Of a DNA stretch of 64,000 bases, positions 24,401 to 33,775 are shown piece after piece. The notes beneath the pieces are model-generated. The model did not search any database. It saw only the letters and a program-made list of their open reading frames with translations, and had not been told where the DNA came from. Position numbers and translations under genes: made by a program. The DNA lies in contig NC_092662.1 of assembly GCF_032118995.1 (NCBI RefSeq), positions 13,467,701 to 13,531,700 of the forward strand, in the 5' to 3' direction. This DNA comes from Asterias amurensis. Its lineage: Eukaryota > Echinodermata > Asteroidea > Forcipulatida > Asteriidae. Numbering within the stretch: the stretch's first letter is position 1; the number at the start of each line of letters is the position of its first letter.

Positions 24401-27400
24401 ACTTGTTGACTTCCGCTCCGTTTATCTAAAAAAAAAAAAACATTGTTTTTCTTTCTCCTTTTCTCTGGCAGGAACTTGTCAAAAATGGCGACTACAGTTC
24501 TTACGAAGATCTGGAAGAGAGACTCGCCAACTATAAAAGTGGGTATTTTTAAAGGCAGTGGACACTATTAGTAATTGTCAAAGACTAGCCTTCACAGTTG
24601 GTGTATCTTAACATATGCATGAAATAACAAACATGTGAAAATTTGAGCTCAATCGGTCATCGAACTTGCGAGATAACAATGAAAGAAAAAAACACCCTTG
24701 TCACACAAAGTTGTGTGCGTTTAGATGGTTGATTTCGAGACCTCAAGTTCTAAATCTGAGGTCTCGAAATTAAATTCGTGGAAAAATACTTTTTTTTCTC
24801 GAAAACTATGGCACTTCAGAGGGAGCAGTTTCTCACAATGTTTTATACCATCAACCTCTCCCCATTACTTGTCACGAAGAAAGGTTTTATGCTAATAATT
24901 ATTTTGAGTAATTACCAAGAGTGTCCACTGCCTTTAAAGACAAAATTTACAATCCCCTAATGGACATGGGACACAACATTAGAAGGGGGGGGGGGCACTT
25001 TATCAGGCATGTGGGCTTCAAAAAGACGAGCAGAGTATACTGTTCGAAACGTAAAGACCACACCAGTTCTTTTCAGAGCCACCACTCCTTCAAAAGAGAT
25101 ATTATACATGGTTGTACCCACAAGTTTAATATTCAGTTTTTATAGTTACTTATCATGGCTCGTGTGCTTCGTTTTTGAAAAGGCGAAGGCACCAAGGCAT
25201 TTTCTCCTTGGTAAAGGGCATTTCAAGGGCACCAAGGCAATGACCAGGGGCATGTGGGCAATCGCCTTCATCGTCTCCGTGCATCAGGCCTGCATTATGT
25301 AATGTATTCTGCCCCAAAATACATGCCTCGATACTATGTGGAGAGTATGCAGTATTATTTCACAAGATCCAGATATTGGTTGCAGAAACTGGGGTGTTCA
25401 AATTGACACCATAAGTGTTATCACGTTACAGACAAATCGAAGAGAGAATCACAATTCACGCCTTAGTGTTACATTATAACACACATGAAGGCGTAATATG
25501 TGTTTGCAGAAATTTGAATGATTATCTTCTTTAATTAACTAATATAGGCCTACTTATTCATGTCTATGCGTGTTTTTCTTTGGGTCTACTTCTGTTTCTT
25601 TTTGCTTTCACTATTAATCGGTTCTATAATAGCTATTTTGTCTTATGAGTTCTATGTTAAAGCCATTATCACTTTCGGTAAACAGTATTGTCCAAGTCCC
25701 ACACTTCGTGTATCACAACTAATATATAAAATAACAAACCTGTGAAAATTTAGGTTCAATCGGTCATCGGAGTCGGGAGAAAATAACGGGAAAACCCATT
25801 CTTGTTTCCGCGCGTTTTGCCGAGTCATGACATGTGTTTAAAATAAATCCGTAATTCTCGCTAACGAGAATTGATATTGTTTTAATGTTTTCTCAAAAAG
25901 TAAAGCATTTCATGGAACAATATTTCAAGAGAAGTCTTTCACCATTACCTTCTGTAAACCCTGTAAATTATTTGTAAATCTGTGAACTTTTTTTTCTTTC
26001 TTCCCTGTACCGAAAGGGTACAATGGCTTTAAATGGAAGGTACGTTTGGCAATAAAAACGTAATGTTTATACGTACAATAGCTTTCGATAGTATAAAGCA
26101 TTCTGAGAATCATATCACCTCGAAGTAATGTGGTTATGAACAAATATATCAGTTTTTATTCCACAAATTTGAATCAGACACGTTTCTCAGATTGTGTATA
26201 CGTATTATTCTTCCAGCGTGAACTAAACCGCTCCGGTATTAGTTGTAAAAAAAAAACACGCTATATATCACTCGTTTCAGTAATTCATTCATTCATACAA
26301 CATTTATTTCCATATCAAAGACGAAATTAAAGAAGTGCAGCAAAAAATAGACAATATATTAAGTTAACTAACAAAAGAGGCATACAAAATGGCCATACAA
26401 TAAACAAGAACTTAAATAGGAAGTGATATGGGGGCAAATCCCCAAAACATTAGAGCAACAATAAAACAATGAGCAAAATAAAATAAGAAAATAAACGATT
26501 GTGTAGAGCAGGGGTTGGTAAAAAGAGAGAGAGAAAAAAAATGACAAAGAAGGAACATATTTAAGTGAGAATAAACAAGACAATAAACGAGACATTATAG
26601 GAAAACCGATGGTTTAATAGAACGAAGTGAAAGGACCTAATAGCAAACTTAGAAAACCGGTGAAATGGCAAACAAGAAATACTGGCACATGTTTTGAAAT
26701 GAAATTTTCACAGGTTCGTTTGATTGTATATAGGATTAAAACAATTGAACTATTCTAATAAAACAAAATGTATACGTTCCCTTTAACAATACAATTCCAA
26801 ATCTCAAAAGGGTAAGATGGCCCTGCCTCGATATTAAAGGAACACGTTGCCTTGGATCGGTCGAATTGGTCTTTGAAAAGCGTTTGTAACCGTTTTTTAT
26901 AAAATGCATAAGGGTAGAAAGATGTTGTAAAAATAGAATACAATGATCCACACAAACATGCCTCGAAATTGCGTGGTTTTCCTTTTACCTCGTCGACTAA
27001 CACGGTCGGCCAATTATGGGAGTCAAACTTTTGACTCCCATAAATGGCCGACCGTGACAGTTCGCGACGTAAAAAGTAAATCGTATACAGTTTTGAGTGA
27101 TACTTGTATGGATCATTATATTCTACTTTTAAAACATCTTTCTAACCATATGCATTTCATAACAAACGGTTTCAAACGCTTTTTATAAACCAACTCGTCC
27201 GATCCAAGGCAACGTGTTCCTTTAATATGGATTGTGCGCGTGGAAATAGGAACCCACTGTTTGTTTCAACTCTGTCCCATATTCGGCCATTTTTTATGGG
27301 AGTCAAATTTTTGACTCCCATAATTGACTCCCATAAATGGCCGACCGTGTTAGTTCGCACATTAAAAGGAAAACCACGCAATTTCGAGGCAAACTTATGT

Positions 27401-30400
27401 GGGTCATTGTATTCTACTTTTAAAACATCTTTCCAACCATATGCAACAAACGGTTACAAACGCTTTTTATAGACCAACTCGTCTGATCCAAGGCAACGTG
27501 TCGAATTCCTTTAAATGAGTTAACACTTGGCGCCATATTGAAGGCGGCAATAAAGTAAAAACCGCACAGCTCTATTCCAGAGACGCAGTGCACAATGATG
27601 CTAATTTGCAGCTCCAATTAAGTTACGTACAAAATAAACCATGTCACTTAATCTTATAAAGTCATTAACGTAATGTCAAGTCATAATGAGACTATTTTCC
27701 ACCAAGTCACAAACCTCAGCTTGAAACACAACGACAGATGTTATTCCTTCTGCCAAGTTGTGACGGAAATTTATTGAAAGCCGCAGCCAACTGTGAAAGA
27801 AGGCGTTGTAGTGTCTATAAGTAAATAGCAGTGTAAAAATATTGAAACACATATCTTTATGTCATCAAAGAGCTGCCGCCATTACTCATAATGTAATCTG
27901 GTAAACATGTATTATTAAAGGAACATTTGACAGAATAAGTAAGAACAAAAATCGTCTAAGATCACAGATTTACATAAAACTTACACGGTATTAATGACGA
28001 TGACTAGACATCCCTTGAAACATTTCTGTCTGAATTGTCACATTATTTGATGAAGAACAAAATAATAGTAATATCTGAAACTTCTATAGGTTTGTCAGTT
28101 TATGTATAATGGTGGATTACATTAAGTGCTTACACTGCCAGCAACTGTTTTGTTAGCAAACACCAGTTTTGTAGTGTTCCTTTAAAGACAGTGAGCACTA
28201 GGTAATTGTCAAAGATTAGTCTTCACAGTTGATGTATCTCAACATATGCATAAAATAACAAACCTGTGAAAATTTGAGCTCAATTGGTCGTCGAAGTTGC
28301 GAGATAATAATGAAAGAAAAAATACCCTTGTCAGACGAAGTTGTGTGCTTTCTGATGCTTGATTTCGAGACCTCAAATTCTAAACTTGAGGTCTCGAAAT
28401 CAAATTCATGGAAAATTATTTCTTTCTTGAAAACTACGTCACTTCAGAGGGAGCTGTTTCTCACAATGTTTTATACTATAAACCTCTCCCCATTACTTGT
28501 AATCAAGAACGGTTTTATGATGATAATTTTTTTGAGTATTTACCCAATAGTGTCCACTGCCTTTAATGTTGGCTAATTCGGGTTGCAATTTCATTATCAT
28601 ATACTGATAGAGTATAACATTATTTGGCTTATGTTCAAAGATGATGTTTGATATCAGCTTATCTGTAAATGCACCACTGATTTTGTGTGGCGTTGTGAAT
28701 CACTCATAATGGATACAACATTATTTTATTTTAAACAGATGGTAGTTTTTTTAAAGGCACTGGACACTTTTGCTAATTACTCAAAATAACTGTTAGCATA
28801 AAAACTGACTTTGGTAAACACACAATGGAGAGCTGTTGATAATGTAAAACATTGTTAAAAACGGCTCCCTCTGAAGAAACATTGTTTTTGAGAAAGAGGT
28901 AATTTCTCTCTCAAATAATAAAAGGCGAGCCTTTTATTATGCATATGAAAGCACACAAAGATGTGCAACACGGGTGTTTCTTTCTTTCATTATTGTTTTG
29001 CAACTTCGATGACCAATTGAGCCCAAATTTCCACAAGTTTGTTATTTTATGCACGTGTTGGGATACACCAATGAGAGTACTGGTCTTTGACACTAACCGA
29101 AATGTGTCCAGTGCCTTTAAAGGAAAACACCACAAATTGTTACAGGAAGTGAAAACACAAAATACTATTATGTCCCTTAATTGTTGATCGAATTACCAGA
29201 TGGTGATGTTTGATATTAAAGTGGTTTCCGAGAGAGAGTCGTAATATTTTATGACCGCAATAATATTTAAACCACCTGTTTGTGTCTTTTAAAATTGCAG
29301 TCAAGTTCATGGAATTCGATCAGGATGACTCAGGTGACCTCGGTAAGTCTTTGTTTGTCTAAAGGAATAGTTTGGGGCGAGACCAATGCTTTAAGCAGAG
29401 CTTCAATTTGTGATGCATGTTTAACCATCCATGAAGCTTTGAAGGAGAGTGTTATTACTTTATTTATTCTAATAATTCATCTGACATGATGACAGGTTTC
29501 CCACAAAGAAAAGAGCACATGGTCTTTAAATCATTCACATTGATTTTTAAAACCAATAACAGATCGTCATAGGACTGCTTTTGGGCAACCAAATTTGCAA
29601 TCTACGTTGACTTTCTATCAATCTTTTAATTTGTTACACTGCACTCTCTTGTTTTAAAGGCGTGCACTCGAGTGTGAAATAATAATGTTTTCTTTAATAT
29701 GGATTGTACGCGTGGAAATAGGAACACACTGTTTGTTTCAACTCTGCCCCATATTCGGTACCTTTTGTAGACCAAGGACAAAACAAAAAGGGGGGGGGGA
29801 CTCCATTCATCAAGGAATTTTGTGCACAAAGTCTTAGGGAAAAGCTTATACAAGGACAATGGAAAGAACAAAAGATGTCTCCACACAGGGACGCATTTTT
29901 TAGAAAGTGTGTTTTATAGAGTGTGCTTATCAAGTCTTTCATGACAAGTTTATACCCTGAAGACGAGCAGAGCATACTGTTCGAAACGTCGAGACCAAAC
30001 CGGCGCTTTTCAGACCAAACCGCCTCTTTTTCCAAGCCAACACTCACACTAAAGAGATTTACACATGGTTGTACCCGGAATTGTATTTATTTATAGTTTC
30101 TTCCTAAGTTTATACCCCTTGAGTATAGAACTAAATTGCTCTCATGTAAATCTTTTTCATTTAAAAACTATCCAATCACAGACGTCAAAGATGTGACGTT
30201 CATGATGGAGAAACTAGGTCAACCGAAGAACCTTCTGGAAGTGAAGAAGATGATCGCTGAAGTAGACACCAACAACTCGGGCACAATCAACTACAACGAG
30301 TTCATTGAGATGATGCTGGGCAAGAAGAACAGTGTCTTAAAGATGTGAGTATTTCATGAAAATAAATGCAAGATAAGTACAAATTGACAAACCAAAAGTT

Positions 30401-31651
30401 CGTATTACAATGCTTGCAGTTCATTCATGATGAGGGGCATTGTGGCTTTTAAAAGGCTGTATCTCGAGCGTTACTTGAATAGTGTTTAAAAGTTGTGAGT
30501 ATATTATGGTCATGGATTATAAATCCAAGATGGCGGATAGTTTTAAATTGACAAACCCAAAACTCGTAATAATGGTTGCAGTTCATTATGAGGAAACGCA
30601 ATGTTGATTTAAAATATAGTATCTTGTTCAATCAAGGTTGGACAATCCAAGACGGCTGACATAATTGTTAGTTTCTATTCGGTGTATTTTTTTTAAACAT
30701 ATTTGATGTTGGCATGTGCAACTCAGCTTTTAACTGCGAGACATGTTTCAATAAACCATTTTTGAATTGAATTGATGTGAATAATTCAAGATGGCCGACA
30801 AACTGCCAGAAAGTAGGGCGGTACCAACGGACCCGTTAGCCCTCGTTTGTATAGACATATGAACTGATAAACAGAATGTCACATTTTCTCAAAACATGTC
30901 TGGTGTCACATCGTTTTTCATAATATTGTTTTCAAAACAAGCGGTAACAAGATCGAATATTTATCACCATAGAAAAATATTATGGATACCACAAGGGTCA
31001 CGTGAGAATTTCTCTTAAACAAAATAGAACCGCGATACGCACTGGAGTCTCAAATTTAAAACAAACTTTCAAAAATTTGCCCTTTGACAAAATAATCACC
31101 GCACCTTTATTTCCCCCTCTAAAATCCAACCCAAAAGGTACGTCAGTGAAAAGTATTATTGTATTTTTCTATCCAAAATATTGAAAAGTAACATTTGATG
31201 ATGTTAAATTTGCACCGGATAAATAGTATTACTTGGTGACCCACATAAACCGACGTGTTGATGCACTGTATACTCGGTACCTTCTCCCAGTTCTGTGGGG
31301 GAAAAAACATCACATGCATATAAATACTCGGGTGGGATTCGAACCCACGACCTTTGCCAATCTAGGGCAGATGCTTACCGACTAGACCACCGAGATGGCC
31401 CGGTAGCTAAAGACTCAGTGGTTGCCCGGTATAGGGGCAGTTCGAATCCTATGTTTTAGCAGCGGGTATCGCAACTCAACGACTTTACAATATACTATGT
31501 AAAGTTTTCATCGGGGATAAAGAATTTTGTTGGTAAACTTTTTGCTTTCTTTATTTTGTTTCTCAGTATCCTGATGTTTGAAGAGAAAAGGAAAGAGAAG
31601 GAAAAACCAGCCGGAATTCCACCAAAGAAGAGTTTGTCCGATCTGCCATAA
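18432..31651 (+). CDS. AIF1: allograft inflammatory factor 1 (AIF1/Iba1), complete, six exons
   Basis: The coding exons are 18,432-18,468; 23,820-23,881; 24,472-24,538; 29,301-29,342; 30,182-30,344; and 31,567-31,651 (TAA). All introns are GT-AG and every phase agrees, giving 151 residues; human AIF1 has 147. The family signature is clear: GGKKWGALKKDQ near the start, YSSYEDLEERL, EF-hand 1 loop DQDDSGDLDVKD (62-73), EF-hand 2 loop DTNNSGTINYNE (98-109), MMLGKKNSVLKIILMFEEK, and the C-terminal PPKKSLSDLP. AIF1 proteins bind Ca2+ and bundle F-actin at membrane ruffles in macrophage-like cells; in invertebrates they rise in coelomocytes after injury. Both loops keep acidic or polar ligands; loop 1 ends in D rather than E. 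The start is the only ATG before GGKK. Introns 1 (5.35 kb) and 3 (4.76 kb) are filled with transposons. The 5' UTR end is unknown. Confidence 0.95.
18715..18870 (+). repeat. tRNA-derived SINE-like repeat in AIF1 intron 1
   Basis: A tRNA-like box B (GGTTCGATACC, about 18,770-18,780) is followed by a non-tRNA body (GTGGGTTGGATTTTCACTCA). There is no cloverleaf of a functional tRNA and only one copy in the window. Confidence 0.45.
19198..19580. repeat. direct repeat pair with a Penelope-like GAAACGTC motif
   Basis: About 65 bp (ACCAGGCTAAGAAGAAAAGG... then GGATGAATAATAGCAAACTTGCGGGT) at 19,200-19,270 recurs at 19,395-19,467. Close by at 19,523-19,560 is TTGAAGACGAGCAGATATGT followed by CAACGTCGAGACCAAACCGG, a degenerate copy of a motif seen at 25,020 and 29,957. 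The pieces resemble the ends of Penelope-like or retrozyme repeats; assignment is tentative. Confidence 0.45.
19990..20155. repeat. two-copy tandem duplication in AIF1 intron 1
   Basis: GGTGTGTCTGGTTCACA...AAGCACCCTTGTTTACAGG...TTTCCTCAGGCTTGCAAGCT...ACAGTG occurs twice in a row, with starts about 90 bp apart and few differences. A recent local duplication. Confidence 0.8.
20506..20886 (+). mobile_element. A-type TTAA element (A3)
   Basis: TTAA lies at 20,502-20,505 and 20,887-20,890. It carries the full A series, including the CGAGACCTCAAG/CTGAGGTCTTG palindrome. The right terminus has lost about 5 bp (ACCAATAGTGCCT). Confidence 0.85.
20887..21445 (+). mobile_element. C-type TTAA element (20,997-21,382) between duplicated flanks
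   Basis: The C copy has TTAA at 20,993-20,996 and 21,383-21,386, with ends AGGCACTGGACAC and a decayed GTGTCCAAAAGTGGCT. The sequence after A3 (TTAAAATGGTCTCTTTTATT...CTGTAATGTA, 20,887-20,940) recurs after this C copy (21,383-21,443). A G run lies at 20,960-20,977. Confidence 0.75.
21446..22193. other. AIF1 intron 1, nothing recognised
   Basis: No exon or defined repeat is seen. Confidence 0.4.
22194..22787 (+). mobile_element. C-type TTAA element with an AT-rich insertion
   Basis: It begins AGGCACTGGACACCTTTGGT and ends CGTGCCAAGTGCCC at TTAA (22,788-22,791). About 250 bp of unrelated A-rich sequence (about 22,370-22,625) splits it; the T-rich left edge suggests a retroelement tail in minus orientation. 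Confidence 0.7.
22792..23150 (+). mobile_element. B-type TTAA element (B3)
   Basis: It runs from AGCCATTATACACTTTCGGT to GTGTATAATGGCT. It shares its left TTAA with the C copy before it and its right TTAA (23,151-23,154) with the C copy after it. Confidence 0.85.
23155..23532 (+). mobile_element. C-type TTAA element, third of a head-to-tail chain
   Basis: It begins AGGAACTTTTGGTAATTACT, has a central palindrome TCGAGACCTCA/TGAGGTCTCGA, and ends ACAAGGTGTCCAGTGTCT at TTAA (23,533-23,536). Confidence 0.8.
24553..24933 (+). mobile_element. A-type TTAA element (A4) beside the AIF1 exon 3 donor
   Basis: TTAA lies at 24,549-24,552 and 24,934-24,937, with ends AGGCAGTGGACACTATTAGT and AAGAGTGTCCACTGCCT. 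It begins only 14 bp after the last base of AIF1 exon 3 (24,538); the donor GTGGGT is intact. Confidence 0.9.
24984..25298 (+). repeat. G run, GAAACGT motif repeat and M-type repeat
   Basis: A run of G lies at 24,987-24,995. At 25,022-25,112 AAGACGAGCAGAGTATACTG, TTCGAAACGTAAAGACC and ATACATGGTTGTACCC match the element at 29,957-30,090. At 25,150-25,298 lies an M repeat (CCAAGGCATTTTCTCCTTGG; GCATGTGGGCAATCGCC; CATCAGGCCTG). Confidence 0.55.
25661..26028 (-). mobile_element. B-type TTAA element, reverse orientation (B4)
   Basis: TTAA lies at 25,657-25,660 and 26,029-26,032. It is the reverse complement of B1-B3 throughout. A further C2-like terminus (TGGAAGGTACGTTTGGC) begins immediately after its right TTAA and decays by about 26,250. 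Confidence 0.85.
26250..26837. other. AIF1 intron 3, A-rich, nothing named
   Basis: A-rich sequence with an AGAGAGAG stretch near 26,524-26,535. It may be retroelement 3' sequence in minus orientation. No exon is seen. Confidence 0.35.
26838..27221. mobile_element. D-type TTAA snapback element (D2), complete
   Basis: TTAA lies at 26,834-26,837 and 27,222-27,225, with ends AGGAACACGTTGCCTTGGAT and ATCCAAGGCAACGTGTTCCT. The whole element is one near-palindrome centred on GGGAGTCAAAC/TTTTGACTCCC, so a transcript would fold into a hairpin of about 180 bp. Confidence 0.9.
27226..27510. mobile_element. half D element joined to another repeat (D3)
   Basis: The right half of D (GTTAGTTCGCACATTAAAAG onward) ends at TTAA (27,511-27,514). 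Its left half is replaced by GGATTGTGCGCGTGGAAATA, which also occurs at 29,700-29,765, so two repeats are fused here. Confidence 0.65.
27919..28181. mobile_element. J-type TTAA element (J2)
   Basis: TTAA lies at 27,915-27,918 and 28,182-28,185, with ends AGGAACATTTGACAG and TTTTGTAGTGTTCCT. Shorter than J1 and abuts A5. Confidence 0.7.
28186..28562 (+). mobile_element. A-type TTAA element (A5), abutting J2
   Basis: It begins AGACAGTGAGCACTAGGTAA after the TTAA it shares with J2 and ends AATAGTGTCCACTGCCT at TTAA (28,563-28,566). Confidence 0.85.
28755..29116 (+). mobile_element. C-type TTAA element in AIF1 intron 3
   Basis: TTAA lies at 28,751-28,754 and 29,117-29,120. Ends are AGGCACTGGACACTTTTGCT and AATGTGTCCAGTGCCT. 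It ends 184 bp before AIF1 exon 4. Confidence 0.85.
29694..30090 (+). repeat. composite repeat in AIF1 intron 4 with hammerhead-like motif
   Basis: GGATTGTACGCGTGGAAATA (29,700) matches 27,228. At 29,957-29,995 CTGAAGACGAGCAGAGCATA continues to CTGTTCGAAACGTCGAGACC: CTGANGA, then a possible stem GAGCAG/CTGTTC, then GAAAC-GTC. This resembles the hammerhead ribozyme core known from Penelope-like elements and retrozymes, but one base between CTGAAGA and the stem is unpaired, so it may be dead. Confidence 0.45.
30345..31214. other. AIF1 intron 5, partly duplicated, no exon
   Basis: GCAGTTCATTCATGATGAGG (30,417) and GCAGTTCATTATGAGGAAAC (30,578), together with flanking CAAACC-AAA-TCGTA sequence, indicate an old tandem duplication of about 160 bp. 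Nothing else is recognised. Confidence 0.45.
31215..31535 (-). repeat. tRNA-derived SINE (S1 family), best copy
   Basis: On the minus strand the tRNA-like head is nearly complete: CTCGGTGGTCTAGTCGGTAA (box A-like), then GGTCGTGGGTTCGAATCCCA (box B). The body contains ACTCGGTACCTTCTCCCAGT and the end GGGATAAAGAATTTTGTTGG. It lies about 30 bp before AIF1 exon 6. Confidence 0.75.
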
Positions 31652-31875
31652 ATAATCGTCCAATCTGTTACAGTTTATCAGTTTTAATCAAATCTTTTTA
31701 TGACTCTGTCTATGTACGTCACACGATGCAGATTACTACACTTTATAGGCAACCAATTCCAGGCATGTATCTCCAAAATGAAAATCCACTAATAAGTGTT
31801 CTCATTATTTTCTTGGGGAAATAAGTTAAAGCTAGAAGACTGTTTCTTGTGATGTGGAAGTGTTTCTTGTGTATC

Positions 31876-32167
31876 CGGGCCCAATTTCATGACTGTAAGC
31901 ACAAAGACTTGCTAAGCACAGAAAAATCTTGCTTGGAAAGAAAATAGGTTTCCCGCCAACAATCCATGAAGTTGACATTGTTGTGACTGCCCAACTCATG
32001 CACAAACACCTGCTAAGCACAGAAAAATCTTGCTTGGAAAGAAAATAGGTTTCCCGCCAACATTCAATGAAGTTGACATTGTTGTGACTGGTGCCCCACT
32101 CATTTTTGCTAAGCAAAGGAATTTCTTTAGCAGTTTTTCCTGCTTAACAGCTTAACGAAATTGGGCC
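31876..32167. repeat. E-type inverted repeat with internal tandem duplication, in AIF1 3' UTR
   Basis: Ends are CCGGGCCCAATTTCATGAC and TTAACGAAATTGGGCC. Inside, about 100 bp (GCTAAGCACAGAAAAATCTT, GGTTTCCCGCCAACA, TGAAGTTGACATTGTTGTGA) occurs twice in a row at about 31,912 and 32,012. Confidence 0.75.
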
Positions 32168-33138
32168 ATGTGTAGTTAATTGCCTCCTTGCCTACAAACA
32201 CCATTTTGCCCAGTCTGACGCTAATAAGTTGTTAATCTCTCTCTACAGACGACGAGCATATCCGTCGATACTATTTGGCTTGAAATCCTCCCTTGACACA
32301 AAATAAAAATCGCTACAGCCAATTTTATTTTCTCGAAATAAAAAATCGAATACACGTATTCGAATACTTCTCTGAACAATGTGAATCGAACGATTCTCAG
32401 TATTCGTCTGAGTTAAATCCGAATGTGTTCATCGACCCTCTGAGTCTTGGCTGCACGTTTTGTATTGTAGATTATAACAAAATAAGTTTAAAGTTTAACT
32501 TTAATGGTAAAAAAAATGATTGAAATTAAAATTCCTTGTTTTTATTAACACACCTTTATAGAGTGTAAATGTTTTTTATAAATCAATTTGACTAATATAG
32601 TTTCACTTCCGAACAGTATGGTGCAAACCACATAGTTAGTATTTTATTTAGTTGTATAATTTTAAGGTAGCCATCTTTGTCTCGTATCTTTCTTGCTTAC
32701 AATAATGATTGCCATTTTAATGTCGTATATATAAACAAAAAGGTGCCCGTCTATTTCCCTACTGACCTCTCTTTGGCCTTGTGTAACGCTTTGTTTACAG
32801 TAGTTTTTAAAAATGAAATCGTGTTTTTTTAACATCGCTTGATATTGTCACTTTTTGTAAAGTTTTCACCTAGCAGTATTTGAAACAATATGAAAAAGCA
32901 GTGTTTGAAAAAGACGTCAGGTGACTAGACGTATATCGGCTCAGTGTATGTTGTAGAGGGTCCCGCCTTGGTTGAATTTATGGTAGAATTAGAAATGAGT
33001 TTAAAAAAATGAAATGTTAGTGTTCTTGTAACACCTCTAAGAAACGTGTAATTTGATCATATTATGGTTACTATAATATTGTATTGAAATAAATAATGAT
33101 AATGTAAAGACATTAACGAATGTACATGCAATATTGCA

Positions 33139-33144
33139 AATAAA
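33139..33144 (+). terminator. probable AIF1 polyadenylation signal
   Basis: AATAAA is followed 15-25 bp later by the GT/T-rich AAGTGTTCTTTTTTGTATC. Other hexamers lie at 33,098 and 32,302. Using this one, the 3' UTR is about 1.5 kb. Choice between them is inference. Confidence 0.5.
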
Positions 33145-33386
33145 GACAATATAAGTGTTCTTTTTTGTATCAAACAAAATCCAGCTTGAGAAATTGATTT
33201 ACTTCCAAAGTTTCAAATCCTGCTTAATTAGTACATTTTGCTGTTACCCAACGTAGGTCTTCTAAAGTCTCCCATGCCACTCGAAGCCAATGAAAACATT
33301 TAAAAACGGAATTTGTTTTGTTTATGTATGACTAATGTAAACCCTCGAGAGGAGGAAGCCACTGCAGACGGACACAGGACTTTTAA

Positions 33387-33771
33387 AAGGCACTTGACAC
33401 TATTGGTTATTACTCAAAAAGATTGTTAGCATAAGAACTTACTTGGTATTTAACACGAGCAATGGGGTCAGCTGTTGATAGTATAAAACATTGTGAGAAA
33501 CGGCTCCCTCTGAAGAAATGGAGTTTTTGTGAAAGGTAATTTCTCACTCAAATAATTAACTAGGGCAATTTTATCTGGCCTGAAGCTTAGTCTAGGCATC
33601 TGAAAGCAAACGAGATTTTGTGCAACAATATTGTGCTTTTCCTTTCACTATTCAACTTCGATGACCAATTGAGCCAACATTTTCACAGACTTGTCATGCT
33701 ATGTTTTAATATTGGGATACGCTAAGTGGGAATATTTGTCTTTGAATTGCCAAAAATGTCCTTCAGTGCCT
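33387..33771 (+). mobile_element. C-type TTAA element
   Basis: It begins AAGGCACTTGACACTATTGG after TTAA and ends AATGTCCTTCAGTGCCT at TTAA (33,772-33,775). Confidence 0.8.
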
Positions 33772-33775
33772 TTAA

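Noticed and set aside
31320-31400. Functional tRNA gene on the minus strand
   Set aside because: Box A and box B are present but the cloverleaf stems do not close and the unit continues into a shared SINE body found in four copies.
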